NCBI GenBank assembly: GCA_001898385.1
Contig: MKTT01000098.1
Location: 31,232 to 95,231 of the forward strand
Direction: 5' to 3'
DNA length: 64,000 bases
Origin: Planctomycetales bacterium 71-10
GTDB lineage: Bacteria; Planctomycetota; Planctomycetia; Isosphaerales; Isosphaeraceae
Shown: piece by piece, positions 54,986 to 64,000 of the stretch
How the letters are laid out: each line of letters begins with the position of its first letter
Position numbering within the stretch: position 1 is the first letter of the stretch
The notes under the pieces: model-generated
What the model saw: only the letters and a program-made list of their open reading frames with translations
Told to the model about the DNA's origin: nothing
Database searches by the model: none
Translations under genes and position numbers: made by a program

Positions 54986-56653
54986 ATGGATAAGCTGGAC
55001 GAGGGCCTCAAGGCCCTCCTCGAACTGGGCAAGCGACGCGGTTTCCTGACTTTTGATCAGGTGAACGACGTCCTGCCCGACGATCCCAACAGCCCCGAGC
55101 GCATCCACGGCCTCCTCGAGACCCTCGACGAGCTGGGCGTCGAGCTGGTCAACGAGGACGAGGCCGAGGCCCGCCTGCTGGCCTCCGGCGAGCTGGACGA
55201 CGAGCCCGAGGACCTGATCGAAGAGGCCGAGGAGGAGGAGAACGAGCTCACCCCCGAGGAGCTCGAGGACATCTCCCGCCGGATCGACGACCCGGTCCGC
55301 ATGTACCTCACCCAGATGGGCGAGATCCCCCTGCTCACCCGCGACCAGGAGATCAACCTCGCCAAGAAGATCGAGGTCACGCGCAAGAAGTTCCGCCGCA
55401 AGGTCCTGGAGTGCCACTTCGCCCTGGCCCTGGTCGTCGACGTCCTGAAGAAGGTCGCCGAGGGCGAGCTGCCGTTCGACCGGACGGTCAAGGTCTCCGT
55501 CACCGAGAACCTGGAGAAGGACCAGATCCTCGGCCGGATGCCCCACAACCTGGCGACGCTCGCGCACCTGATGGAGTGCAACGTCCGCGACTTCAAGGCG
55601 TTCGTCCGCGACCGCGACCCCTCCTCCCGCGCCGGGCTGATCAACGACCTGAAGCGCCGCCGGTTCAAGGCCGTCAACCTGGTCGAGGAGCTGTCGATCC
55701 GGACGCAGAAGGTCCAGCCCCTGATGAAGCGGCTGGAGCAGATCGCCGTCCGCATGAACGAGCTCCTCTTCCAGCTCCGCGAGCACCGCGCCGGCCGGGG
55801 GGGCAAGGAAGACCGCGCCAACCTGGTGAAGGAGCTGAAGGACCTGATGCGGATCACGCTGGAGAGCCCCAAGAGCCTCAAGCGCCGCGTCGAGGTCATG
55901 AACTCCCGCTTCAAGGAATACGAGCAGGCCAAGCGCGAGCTGTCCGGCGGCAACCTCCGCCTCGTCGTCTCGATCGCCAAGAAGTACCGCAACCGCGGCC
56001 TCTCGTTCCTCGACCTGATCCAGGAGGGGAACACGGGCCTGATGCGGGCCGTCGACAAGTACGAGTACCGCCGCGGCTACAAGTTCAGCACCTACGCGAC
56101 GTGGTGGATCCGCCAGGCGATCACCCGGGCCATCGCCGACCAGGCCCGCACGATCCGCATCCCGGTCCACATGATCGAGACGATGTCCAAGCTCCGCAAC
56201 GTCTCCAAGAAGCTCCTCCAGGAGAAGGGGCGCGAGCCGACCATCGAGGAGACGGCCAAGGCCGCCAACATCTCCGTGGAGGAGACGCGGCGGGTGATGA
56301 AGATCAGCCGGCACCCGATCTCGCTCGACCGCCCGGTCGGCGAGAGCGAGGACAGCTACTTCGGCGACTTCATCGAGGACGAGGCCGTCGAGAGCCCGAT
56401 CAACGCCGCGACCCAGGAGATGCTCAAGGACAAGATCGACCAGGTCCTCAAGACGCTCACCTACCGCGAACGCGAGATCATCAAGCTCCGATACGGCCTC
56501 GGCGACGGCTACACCTACACCCTGGAGGAGGTGGGCCGGATCTTCAAGGTCACCCGCGAGCGGGTGCGGCAGATCGAGGCCAAGGCCGTCCGCAAGCTCC
56601 AGCATCCCGTCCGAAGCCGGCAGCTCGAGGGCTTCCTCGAAAGCACCGGTTGA
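54986..56653 (+). CDS. rpoD: Primary RNA polymerase sigma factor (sigma-70/RpoD)
   Basis: A 555-residue protein. Region 1.1 is short and followed by an acidic stretch ([17 protein letters not shown]). Region 1.2-2 begins [18 protein letters not shown]; region 2 carries [39 protein letters not shown]. Region 3 and 4 follow, with the helix-turn-helix [21 protein letters not shown] near the end. The ATG at 54986 has GGAGG four bases upstream. No rpsU precedes dnaG, unlike E. coli. Confidence 0.96.
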   Translation: MDKLDEGLKALLELGKRRGFLTFDQVNDVLPDDPNSPERIHGLLETLDELGVELVNEDEAEARLLASGELDDEPEDLIEEAEEEENELTPEELEDISRRIDDPVRMYLTQMGEIPLLTRDQEINLAKKIEVTRKKFRRKVLECHFALALVVDVLKKVAEGELPFDRTVKVSVTENLEKDQILGRMPHNLATLAHLMECNVRDFKAFVRDRDPSSRAGLINDLKRRRFKAVNLVEELSIRTQKVQPLMKRLEQIAVRMNELLFQLREHRAGRGGKEDRANLVKELKDLMRITLESPKSLKRRVEVMNSRFKEYEQAKRELSGGNLRLVVSIAKKYRNRGLSFLDLIQEGNTGLMRAVDKYEYRRGYKFSTYATWWIRQAITRAIADQARTIRIPVHMIETMSKLRNVSKKLLQEKGREPTIEETAKAANISVEETRRVMKISRHPISLDRPVGESEDSYFGDFIEDEAVESPINAATQEMLKDKIDQVLKTLTYREREIIKLRYGLGDGYTYTLEEVGRIFKVTRERVRQIEAKAVRKLQHPVRSRQLEGFLESTG

Positions 56654-56664
56654 TGCGGTCCACA

Positions 56665-56698
56665 ACCGCCGGTCACTGCGACCGGCGGTTTTTTTTTG
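56665..56698 (+). terminator. Intrinsic terminator after rpoD
   Basis: An 11-base perfect stem (AACCGCCGGTC at 56665-56675, GACCGGCGGTT at 56681-56691), a 5-base loop, and a run of T. It closes the dnaG-rpoD unit. Confidence 0.92.
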
Positions 56699-56741
56699 GC
56701 CCGGACCCATCGAGCCCCCCTCACCCGACGGAGACCCGAAC

Positions 56742-57503
56742 ATGACCGCGACCGCCGACGCCCTTCGCGACCTGCACACCCTCCACCAGCGAGCCAAGGC
56801 CCTCCGCGACCGCCTCACGTCCGGGCCCAAGACCCTCGCCGCCCGCACCGCCGCCCTCGCCGCCCGCACCGCCGACCTGGAGAAGGTCCGCAAGGCCCTC
56901 CAGGACGCCCAGCTCGGCGTGAAGAAGAGCGAGCACTCCATGCAGGCCGCGCAGGCCAAGATCGACGACCTCAAGGTGAAGCTGAACCTCGTCAAGAAGA
57001 ACGACGAGTACAAGGCCATCCAGAACCAGATCGCCCACGACAAGACCGCCATGGGCAAGCACGAGGACGACGTCCTCAACGGCTTCGAGGTCGTGGAGGC
57101 GAGGAAGGCCGAGCTGGCCGCCGCCGAGGCCGAGGTCGGTAAGTTCGCCGAGGAGGTCGCCGCCCTCAAGAAGACGCTGGACGACCAGGCCGTGTCCCAG
57201 AAGGCCCAGCTCGCCGAGCTGGAGGCCGCCATCGTCTCGGCGGAGGACCACATCCCGGCCGACCAGCGCGAGCAATACCGGCGGACCGTCCGACAGCTCG
57301 GCGCCGACGCCCTGGCCCCCGTCGAGGGGGGGGCCTGCCTCGGCTGCTACACGGCCGTCACCCCCCAGATGCTCAACGAGCTCATCAACCGGGACGGCCT
57401 CACCTTCTGCAAGTCCTGCGGCCGGCTCCTCTACCTGGCCGAGGGCGAGGGCGACCCCGTCGCGAAGCCCAAGCCCAAGGCCCGCTCCCGCGCCAAGGGC
57501 TGA
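56742..57503 (+). CDS. Coiled-coil zinc-ribbon protein (COG1579-like)
   Basis: A 253-residue protein. Residues about 5-180 form a long helical hairpin or coiled coil (ADLEKVRKALQDAQLGVKK, KLNLVKKNDEYKAIQNQI). The C-terminal zinc ribbon is made by CLGCYTAV and CKSCGRLLY. The layout matches the COG1579 family (CT398-like proteins), which bind sigma-54 in Chlamydia; the role here is not known. The tail is a basic, low-complexity PKPKARSRAK. It follows the rpoD terminator. Confidence 0.85.
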   Translation: MTATADALRDLHTLHQRAKALRDRLTSGPKTLAARTAALAARTADLEKVRKALQDAQLGVKKSEHSMQAAQAKIDDLKVKLNLVKKNDEYKAIQNQIAHDKTAMGKHEDDVLNGFEVVEARKAELAAAEAEVGKFAEEVAALKKTLDDQAVSQKAQLAELEAAIVSAEDHIPADQREQYRRTVRQLGADALAPVEGGACLGCYTAVTPQMLNELINRDGLTFCKSCGRLLYLAEGEGDPVAKPKPKARSRAKG

Positions 57504-57588
57504 GCGACATCGCCGTCGACGGCCAATATCGCGGCCCCCCCGGCGAAAGGACTGGCGACGACCGATCGCCCCTCTCCCGGAGGCCCCG

Positions 57589-58065
57589 ATGAAGCCCCGA
57601 GTCCCAGTCCGCGACATCCCGCCCGAGCGCAAGGCCCTGTACTACGCGGGTATGGCCGCGGGAGCCATAGGGCTCCTGCTGTTCGTCTCGAACTTCTTCG
57701 TGATCGCGTCGGGCTTCGACGACCCGTTCGCGATGCGGGATCGCTCGGGGGGGATCGTCGCCCGGGCCTTCGGCGGGATCGTGCTCATGTGGATCGGCGG
57801 CGGGATGATGAACGTGGCGGCCCGCGGCCTGGCCGGCTCCGGCCTGAAGCTCGACCCGGAGCAGGCCCGGCGCGACCTGGAGCCGTGGTCGCGCATGGGC
57901 GGGGGCGTGGTGGCCGACGCCCTCGACGAGATCCCCGCCGCCCGTCGGTTCGTCGACGATCCCTCCGACCGGGCCGTCGAGGTCGTGCGCATCCGCTGCC
58001 CCCAGTGTCGGGCCCTCAACGAGGAGTCCGATCAGTTCTGCGGCCAGTGCGGGGGGCGGCTTTGA
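57589..58065 (+). CDS. Membrane protein with C-terminal zinc ribbon
   Basis: A 158-residue protein with two membrane helices at about 17-39 and 61-80 and a C-terminal zinc ribbon: CPQCRALNEESDQFCGQC. The cytoplasmic linker is acidic. It lies 85 bases after the coiled-coil gene and is possibly in the same unit. I do not recognise a named family; a role in protein or lipid interaction is only a guess. Confidence 0.75.
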   Translation: MKPRVPVRDIPPERKALYYAGMAAGAIGLLLFVSNFFVIASGFDDPFAMRDRSGGIVARAFGGIVLMWIGGGMMNVAARGLAGSGLKLDPEQARRDLEPWSRMGGGVVADALDEIPAARRFVDDPSDRAVEVVRIRCPQCRALNEESDQFCGQCGGRL

Positions 58066-58106
58066 GGCCCGCTTGACGGAATCCGGGGCCGTCTTACGAT
58101 GGCCCC

Positions 58107-58673
58107 ATGCGATACCCGGCCGACCACAAGGCGAAGACGCGGGCGCGGATCCTGGAGGCCGCCGGGCGGCTGTTCCGGCGCCGGGGCTATCACGCCTCGG
58201 GAGTCGACGCGGTCATGAACGAGGCGGGCCTGACGCCGGGCGGGTTCTACGCCCACTTCGGGTCGAAGGAAGCCCTCCTGGCCGACGCCCTGGAGCACGC
58301 CGCCGGCGCGACGGCCGCCGGGGTCGACGCGACGCTCGGCGGCCTCAACGGACGCGCCTGGGCCGAGGGCTTCGTCGCCTACTACCTCAGCGAGTCCCAC
58401 CGCGCGGCCGTCGAGGACGGCTGCCCCCTCGCCGCCCTGGCCTCCGAGGTCGCGCACGCCGGTGATCCGGTGCGCCGTACGTTCGAATCGCTCCTCCTCC
58501 GCCTGGCCGACCGCCTGGCCGAAGGCGGCCTCGATCGAGGCCGGGCCCTTGCGATCGTCGCCCTCTGCGTCGGCGGCCTCGGGCTGGCCCGGTCGGTCCA
58601 CGACGACGAGCTGGCCGGGCGGATCTTGCAAGCCTCGCGCGACCTGGCGGGCGTCGCGCTGGAGCGCGGTTGA
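58107..58673 (+). CDS. TetR-family transcriptional regulator
   Basis: A 188-residue protein. The N-terminal helix-turn-helix is clear: KTRARILEAAGRLFRRRGYHASGVDAVMNEAGLTPGGFYAHFGSKEALL. The ligand domain has EDGCPLAALASEV and resembles AcrR/NemR-type members. It is the last plus-strand gene; its target and ligand are unknown, though one would look for a nearby operator. The ATG at 58107 gives the normal length. Confidence 0.9.
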   Translation: MRYPADHKAKTRARILEAAGRLFRRRGYHASGVDAVMNEAGLTPGGFYAHFGSKEALLADALEHAAGATAAGVDATLGGLNGRAWAEGFVAYYLSESHRAAVEDGCPLAALASEVAHAGDPVRRTFESLLLRLADRLAEGGLDRGRALAIVALCVGGLGLARSVHDDELAGRILQASRDLAGVALERG

Positions 58674-58716
58674 ATCGAGTGCTGCGTCATGGCTTGTTTT
58701 TCGGGTGGTTCTCGCA

Positions 58717-58779
58717 GGCTGGGTCGCGACCCAGCCCGAGCGAGCCGCGGCCTTCTCAGGGCTGGGTCGCGATCCAGCC
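58717..58779. repeat. Two copies of a 20-base palindrome
   Basis: GGCTGGGTCGCGACCCAGCC at 58717-58736 is a perfect 20-base palindrome. A second copy, differing at one position, lies at 58760-58779. They sit 23 bases apart between convergent genes. They may work as a two-way transcription stop or as a dispersed repeat of this genome. Confidence 0.6.
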
Positions 58780-58816
58780 TACACAGACTCCCCGAAACTT
58801 CGGCCGTGACAAGGCA

Positions 58817-59785
58817 CTATGGGGTCGGCGTCGAGGCCGCGTCGGACTCGCGGTAGAGCCGGGCCAGCTCGACCATGATCGATTCCAGCCGCCGATAGTA
58901 TTCGTCCTCGCCGAGCTTCTCCTTCTCCGCGCGGAGCGATTCCGCGTCGCGCTCCAGGCCGTCGCGGCGGTCGCGGAGTTCGGGGGAGAGGCGACGGTCG
59001 CGGTCGTTGGGGACCAGGTGGAGCTGCCGCGCGCGAAGGCCGTCCAGGGCCTTGCCGCCGGCCGGCTTCTTCGTCGCGCGCAGGCCCCGGAACCAGCCGG
59101 CGGGCGTGCCGAGCTTGTCGCCGTCGTCGTCGATCAGGGCGTGCTCGGTCGCCAGCCGGGACTTCGTCTTGTAGAACTCCTCCGTCCGGGCTCCGGCGAA
59201 GAGGAAGGCTTCCAGGAGCGAGACCTGGCCGTCCTTGTCCAGATCGGCCGCGGGGTCGGCGATCGCCTCGGCGAGGTTCAGGCCGAACCGGGCGTAGTTT
59301 TGTTCGTCGCCGCTCCGGGTCGCCGTCACGACCGTCCGCCCCGGGGCCGACAGCGCGTTGAGGAACGGGCCGCTGGACGACGCCCCGTTGACGACCGCGA
59401 GCGGTCGGGCGAACGGCTTGAGCCAGCCGGCCAGCTCGTCGGCGGAGACGTCGGCGCCGCGGAGATTGAACTTGGCCTCGCGGCCGTCGAACGTGCCGTG
59501 GCCGATCAGGACCAGCCACAGCGCCTCGCGGCCGGCGGTCGGCGTCGCCTCCAGGGCCTTGCGGAGGGCGTCGCGGTCGGGCTCGCCGGGGGATTCGGGA
59601 TCCAGGCCGATCAGCCGGAAGTCGGCCGGGGCCTTCGCGGCGGCGGCCCGCCAGGCGTCGGCGGCGCGGCGGAAGTCGGCGGCGTATTCGGGCGTCCCGG
59701 ACGTCCCCACGACGACGAAGACCGACGGCCGGTCGTCCGCCGTCGGGGGCTGCATCAGAAGGAGGGCCGTCGCCAGGATGAGCAT
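58817..59785 (-). CDS. Secreted caspase-like (C13/legumain-type) protein, catalytic cysteine apparently replaced
   Basis: A 322-residue protein with a short signal-like start (ILATALLLMQ). The caspase-fold core has FVVVGTSG, His96 in LIGHGTFDG, and the second strand LAVVNGASSSGPFL. There, where the catalytic Cys (usually C-x-S-G) is expected, Ser136 is found. A likely EF-hand-like calcium loop lies at 181-192 (DLDKDGQVSLLE). The C-terminus is helical. It follows the VWA/amidotransferase-like gene by 19 bases and is probably the end of the same operon. It may be a non-peptidase or a serine variant. Confidence 0.65.
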   Translation of the reverse strand: MLILATALLLMQPPTADDRPSVFVVVGTSGTPEYAADFRRAADAWRAAAAKAPADFRLIGLDPESPGEPDRDALRKALEATPTAGREALWLVLIGHGTFDGREAKFNLRGADVSADELAGWLKPFARPLAVVNGASSSGPFLNALSAPGRTVVTATRSGDEQNYARFGLNLAEAIADPAADLDKDGQVSLLEAFLFAGARTEEFYKTKSRLATEHALIDDDGDKLGTPAGWFRGLRATKKPAGGKALDGLRARQLHLVPNDRDRRLSPELRDRRDGLERDAESLRAEKEKLGEDEYYRRLESIMVELARLYRESDAASTPTP

Positions 59786-59804
59786 GTGCGGGTCCTTCGA
59801 TCGT

Positions 59805-62147
59805 TCAGGCGAGGCCGTTGAGCCGGCGCAGGCCCCACTCGGCGGCGAGGCAGGCGATGGCGAGCAGGAACGCGGCGGGGTGGTCCCAGAGCGGGGCCGT
59901 CCAGGGCTCGGTGATCGGCGCCCCGCGGGCGGGGAGGCCGGCGGCGAACGCTTCGAGGCCGTCGCCTTCCACCACCGCCCCGCCGGTCCTCGCGGCGAGG
60001 TCGGCCAGGAACGCGCGGTCGGGCGCGAGCCGGGCGAACTCGTCGGCCGCCGGCTGCGAGGCCCAGCCGGCCTCGGCCTCGCCGGCCGTCGAGCCGTCGG
60101 CCGCTGTCGCCGTCGCGACGACCTTGTAGCCGCCGGGGGCCTTCGGCGCGAACGTCGCCGCGTACGCGCCCGGCTCGGCCGCGACGGGCTCCGCGACGAG
60201 CGTCGCCGACTCGCCCCCCGGCAGCGCGACCTGGAGCGACGCCTTCGCGTCGGCGAGCGGCCGGTATTCGGGGTCGCGGACGCGGACGGTCAGCTCGACG
60301 GCCGGCGCGGGGGCCTCGGGCGAGGGGCGGACGGACGCTTCCACGCGGCGCGGGACGTCGGCGGTCAGCCAGCGGGCCGTCTGCCGCCACGACTTCTCCA
60401 GGTCGCTCTCCGCCGGGTCCTTCCGCCGCATCCCCCAGCGCCAGAGGTCGCCGATCAGCAGCGCGGCCACGCGCCCCTTGCCAAAGTTCTGCGCCGCCAG
60501 CGCCGGGGCCTTCGCCCCCTGCGGGTCCGTGACCTCCTCCAGGACCATCGCCCCCGGCTTGAGCCGGCCCACGCGGCTGAGGGTGCGGAACGAGGGCATC
60601 GCGGCGAGGCGCTCCATCTCCTCCGCCTCCGTGGCCCGGGTCCGCACCCAGGGTTCGAGCATCCCCTCGCGCGTGAGGCCCAGCCGGAGGTCGGCGGCGT
60701 CGACGGGCTCGCCGCGATCCGTGAGGTAGAACGGGACCATCTCGCCGACGGCCGTGCGGTCGTAGCCGCCGTCGGCGAACGAGTCCGGCCCGCCGAGCAT
60801 CAGCAGGCCGCCGCCGCGGATCGACGTGAAGTTGCGCAGCAGGGCGAGCTGGTCGGGCGCGAAGAAGCCCGCCTCCAGGTCGTCGATGACGATCGCGTGG
60901 TAGCGGTACAGGTCCTCGGCCGTCTTCGGGAAGCCGTCGCGCAGCTCGGCCTCGTCGAGCGTGTCGAGCCGGACGATGACGGGCTTGTCGGCCTCGGACG
61001 TCTCGGCGTCGGCGTCGTTGAAGCCCTCGAAGAACTTGTTGGCCCGGCCGCCGGCCGCCTGGAAGTCGAACTTCGGCTGCTTCTTCGCGATCCGGATCAT
61101 GCCGACCAGGCTGATCTGCGGATCCCCCTGGAGCGCATGGTGGAGGAACTTGTACTCCCAGTTCGGCCGGCCGCCGACGTACAGGATGCGATATTCGCCC
61201 CCCCCCTGGTCGACCGCCACCAGCCGCTCGTTGTTGGCGAGCGTTTGCTCGGTCGACGGCGGCGCCCCCTCGGCCTTCGGCTCCTCGTCGGCGGGGAAGG
61301 CTCGCACGCGGTAGAACGAGACGCCCCGGCTCGCGGGGCGGAACTGGAAGCGGAAGCTCAGGGGCTTGCTTTCGGCCGGCGCCGCCTCCCGCTGGCGCTG
61401 GACCTCGGCCCCGGCCTCGTCGAGCAGGACGGCGACGATCGGCCGCCCCTGGAAGCCGACGGCCGCGACGTCGGCCCGGACGACGATCGGGGCCGACTCG
61501 AAGTTCGTCTGGCTGACCGAGACGTCGCGCACGCCGACGTCCCGCGCCACGCCGGGCGACGGCGGGATCACGGGGTAGATCGGCGGCAGGCCGGCGACGT
61601 CGATCTCGCCGGCGTCGGTGCGGAGGCCGTCGGTGAAGACGATGGCCCCGGCGAGCGGGCGGCCCTTGAACCGCTTCGCCAGCGAGCCGAGCGCGGGGCC
61701 GATCGCCGAGCCGGGGCCGTCGAAGGCGAGGCCGTCGAAGTCGTCGACGGATCGCAGGTGGGTGTCGAAGGCGTAGCCGCGGACGTCGAAGTCCTGGCCC
61801 AGCCGAGCGCGCCAGGGCTCCTCGCGGCGCAGGCGGTCGCGGAGCCAGTCGCCGCGAGTCGTTTCCGAGCCGTCGTCGCGGAGTTGGAGGCTCTGGCTGG
61901 CGTCGGCCAGCAGGGCGATCGTGTTGGCCCCCGGCCGCGGCCGGCTCCCCGAGAGGAGCGGCTCCAGCACGATCACGGCGAGCGTCGCGAACGCCAGCGC
62001 CTTGAGCGCCGCGCACGCCGCCTTCACGCCGCCGCCGGCCCGCGCGCGGGCGTAGCTCCACGCGACGAGAGCCAGGCCGAGGGCCGCGAGCCCGGCGGCC
62101 CAGGGCCACCACGACGGCTCGCCGAGGACGATGGAGGCTCCCGTCAT
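59805..62147 (-). CDS. VWA-domain / glutamine-amidotransferase-like membrane protein
   Basis: A 780-residue protein. Two N-terminal membrane helices (about 13-31 and 45-64) lead to a VWA-like domain with MIDAS start Asp82-x-Ser84-x-Ser86 (ADASQSL) and IVFTDGLRTD. The middle is an amidotransferase-like domain with LYVGGRPNWEYKFL and FTSIRGGGLLMLGGPDSF. A final helix at about 760-775 anchors the end. Such proteins occur in planctomycete envelope loci with MoxR ATPases and DUF58 proteins. Its ATG overlaps the stop of the coiled-coil gene (ATGA). The function is not known. Confidence 0.75.
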   Translation of the reverse strand: MTGASIVLGEPSWWPWAAGLAALGLALVAWSYARARAGGGVKAACAALKALAFATLAVIVLEPLLSGSRPRPGANTIALLADASQSLQLRDDGSETTRGDWLRDRLRREEPWRARLGQDFDVRGYAFDTHLRSVDDFDGLAFDGPGSAIGPALGSLAKRFKGRPLAGAIVFTDGLRTDAGEIDVAGLPPIYPVIPPSPGVARDVGVRDVSVSQTNFESAPIVVRADVAAVGFQGRPIVAVLLDEAGAEVQRQREAAPAESKPLSFRFQFRPASRGVSFYRVRAFPADEEPKAEGAPPSTEQTLANNERLVAVDQGGGEYRILYVGGRPNWEYKFLHHALQGDPQISLVGMIRIAKKQPKFDFQAAGGRANKFFEGFNDADAETSEADKPVIVRLDTLDEAELRDGFPKTAEDLYRYHAIVIDDLEAGFFAPDQLALLRNFTSIRGGGLLMLGGPDSFADGGYDRTAVGEMVPFYLTDRGEPVDAADLRLGLTREGMLEPWVRTRATEAEEMERLAAMPSFRTLSRVGRLKPGAMVLEEVTDPQGAKAPALAAQNFGKGRVAALLIGDLWRWGMRRKDPAESDLEKSWRQTARWLTADVPRRVEASVRPSPEAPAPAVELTVRVRDPEYRPLADAKASLQVALPGGESATLVAEPVAAEPGAYAATFAPKAPGGYKVVATATAADGSTAGEAEAGWASQPAADEFARLAPDRAFLADLAARTGGAVVEGDGLEAFAAGLPARGAPITEPWTAPLWDHPAAFLLAIACLAAEWGLRRLNGLA

Positions 62148-64000
62148 CGCCCGCTCCCCAGCCGCTCATAGTAGCGCCGGACGCCCTCGGCGAACCGCGG
62201 CGGCACCGGGTCGCGGTCGATCGGGACCAACGAATCGGGCTCCTCGCGGCGGCGTACCTCCTCGGCGATCCGGTCGCGAAGCTCGCGGATCGGGTCGACG
62301 GCGCCGAGCTTCAGCTCGGCCCAGTCCGGCTCCTTCGCGTGCCTGCGGAACTCCTCGCGGGCGCCGCGGACGCGGTCGCGGATCCGGGCGGCCTCGGCGC
62401 GAAGCTCGGGGTCGTCCAGGATCTCCTCCACGTCGCGCATCCGGTCGGACCACTCGCGGAAGCCCTCGCCGCGGATCGGCCCGCCCGGTCGCGCCGGCCC
62501 GCCGGGCCCTCCCGCGAGGCCGTCCATCAGGCGATCCCCCGCCGACGGGTTCCGGCCTCCTTGCCCCCCCTGGCGTCGCCCGCCGTCGGGTTGCTCGCCC
62601 TGCTGGCCCTGCTGCCCTTGCTGCGGTTCGCCCTCGGGCTGCTCGCCCGGCCGCTCGCCCTGGCCTTGCCGTCGTTCGCCGGCCTGGCGCTCGCCTTGAT
62701 CCGGCTCATCGGGGCGTTGGCCTCGCCCCCCCTGCCCCGGTCGCGGCTCTCGCCCTGGCTGGGGCTCGTCCGCTTCGCCCGGCTCGCGACGGCCGCCGCC
62801 CTGCCGCGCCTCCTCGCCCTCCCGGGCTTCGCGTCCGGCCCGGCCTTCGCCGGGGCGATCCTGTCGCGGCTCGCCCGGCGGGCCGGCCTGGTCGGGCGCG
62901 GCCTGGGCGATCTCGCGGTCGAGCTGGTCGGCCAGGTCTTCGACCTCGTCCTGGGCGCGGCGGAGGGCGGCGACCTCGTCGCCGAGGATGCCGCGCGCGG
63001 CCCGCTCGACCCCCTGGCGGAGCTGGTCCAGGCCCTCGCCGGCGCGGCGGGAGGACTTCGCGGCCTCCTCGGGGACGCCGAGCCGGGCCAGGCGCTCGGC
63101 CTCGCGGAGGGCTTCGGGGACGGCCTGCTCGTCGGCCTTGCGGGCGGCGTCGTACAGCGACTTGGCCAGCAGCGGCTCCGACTCCTCGGCCTCCTGCACG
63201 GTCCCCCTCATCCGGTCGACGAGCTTTTCCAGGTCCTCGCGCTGGCGCGTGAACTCCTGCTCGATCCCCTTCCGGTCGGCCGAGTCGCGGAGCGAGTGCG
63301 CGGCCTCGGCCTGATCGGCCTCCAGGCGCTCGGTCAGCTTCTCCTGGTCCTGGTCCAGCTTGCGGGCCTGGTCGCGCATCTGGGCCAGGTCCTCCGAGAA
63401 GCGGCCGGCCGACTCCTTGCGGAGGTCTTCGCGGACCTGATCGAGCGTCTCGCCGGCGCGGGCGCCCTCGGTGAGGGCCTCGGAGATCCGATCCTGGTCG
63501 AGGGCCTCGGAGGCGCGGCGCAGGTTCTCGCGGCCCTGCTCCACCTGCTGCCGGGCGTCGGCCATGCGGTCGCGGTTCGGCTCCTGCTCCATGCGCTCGC
63601 GAAGCTCGTCGGCGTCGCGGAGGATCTGGCGCTGCTCCTCGCGGAGCCGCTTGAGCTGGCGCTCGGCCTCGCGGCGGGCCTCCTCGTCCTTCGCGGCTTC
63701 GAGGGCCGATTGCAGCTCCTTCAGCCGCTTCCCGAGGTCTTCCTGACGCCGCGCCAATTCGCGGAGCCGGCTGGCGACCTGGCGGGCCTCGCGCCGCTGC
63801 TTCGCCTCCTCCGAGGTCTCCTCCGCGCGGGCCTGCCGCTGCTCCTCGAACCGATTCTCGTCCTCCGACAGCTCCAACTGGTCGAGCTGCCGCTGCGAGG
63901 GCGACCCGGCCTGCCGCCCCGACTGGCTGCGGCTCCGGCTGCGGCTGACCTGGAACTCCCGCGCCCTCAGCTTCAGCAGCGCCTGGTACGCCGCCTGTTC
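62144..64000 (-). CDS. Long coiled-coil DUF4175-like protein, 5' end beyond window
   Basis: The open frame runs past the window edge; 618 residues are visible. Nearly all are charged coiled coil (RELARRQEDLGKRLKELQ, EARREAERQLKRLREEQRQ), with a central segment rich in Gly, Gln, Arg and Glu (residues about 330-450 of the visible part). The C-terminus is a compact helical domain ending in RRYYERLGSGR. The visible part fits the cytoplasmic or periplasmic half of DUF4175-type membrane proteins. It shares a four-base overlap with the VWA gene and heads the visible three-gene operon. Confidence 0.65.
   Translation of the reverse strand, partial: EQAAYQALLKLRAREFQVSRSRSRSQSGRQAGSPSQRQLDQLELSEDENRFEEQRQARAEETSEEAKQRREARQVASRLRELARRQEDLGKRLKELQSALEAAKDEEARREAERQLKRLREEQRQILRDADELRERMEQEPNRDRMADARQQVEQGRENLRRASEALDQDRISEALTEGARAGETLDQVREDLRKESAGRFSEDLAQMRDQARKLDQDQEKLTERLEADQAEAAHSLRDSADRKGIEQEFTRQREDLEKLVDRMRGTVQEAEESEPLLAKSLYDAARKADEQAVPEALREAERLARLGVPEEAAKSSRRAGEGLDQLRQGVERAARGILGDEVAALRRAQDEVEDLADQLDREIAQAAPDQAGPPGEPRQDRPGEGRAGREAREGEEARQGGGRREPGEADEPQPGREPRPGQGGRGQRPDEPDQGERQAGERRQGQGERPGEQPEGEPQQGQQGQQGEQPDGGRRQGGQGGRNPSAGDRLMDGLAGGPGGPARPGGPIRGEGFREWSDRMRDVEEILDDPELRAEAARIRDRVRGAREEFRRHAKEPDWAELKLGAVDPIRELRDRIAEEVRRREEPDSLVPIDRDPVPPRFAEGVRRYYERLGSGR

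Overview
The window is very GC-rich bacterial chromosome that fits a planctomycete, most likely of the Isosphaeraceae type. The evidence is a cytochrome-c/DUF1549/DUF1553 protein paired with a DUF1501 protein, a CRTAC1 (FG-GAP plus ASPIC/UnbV) protein, a glutamine-amidotransferase-like/VWA membrane protein next to a long coiled-coil protein, an ECF sigma factor with a ZAS anti-sigma factor, and a ribosomal protein cluster with unusually long spacers. I saw no rRNA, tRNA, CRISPR array or intact insertion sequence. The species is inference; the family content is what the sequence shows.

Layout. 1-10,400: envelope and stress genes (SYLF lipid-binding protein, NTF2-like protein, lipase-like lipoprotein, duplicated ABC-2 permease, ECF sigma/anti-sigma pair, HtrA protease, YeiH-type transporter with a small coupled membrane protein). 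10,400-21,430: a PIN toxin-antitoxin pair, the DUF1501/DUF1549 pair, a beta-lactamase-fold hydrolase, a gamma-glutamyltransferase and an ICMT-like methyltransferase. 21,440-25,738: a compact minus-strand run with a PD-(D/E)XK-like protein, a metallo-beta-lactamase exonuclease, an ATP-dependent DNA ligase and a DUF433/DUF5615 toxin-antitoxin pair. 25,877-34,641: FG-GAP protein, a cluster of REP-like repeats, asparagine synthetase, a metallophosphoesterase and an M48 protease.

34,778-51,766: the S10-spc-alpha ribosomal superoperon in the usual order (rpsJ to rplQ, with secY, map and rpoA). It starts at a good promoter and ends at a strong intrinsic terminator. rpmD, adk and infA are not in their usual places, and rpsC overlaps rplP by 62 bases. 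51,786-58,673: a HIT protein, the dnaG-rpoD macromolecular-synthesis operon with a clear sigma-70-type promoter and an intrinsic terminator, zinc-ribbon proteins and a TetR regulator. 58,717-64,000: palindromic repeats and the end of a minus-strand envelope locus (coiled-coil protein, VWA/amidotransferase-like membrane protein, caspase-like protein that seems to lack its cysteine).

The central block is housekeeping (translation, secretion, transcription, replication priming). The flanks are accessory. The most promising accessory region is the DNA end-processing run at 21.4-25.7 kb.
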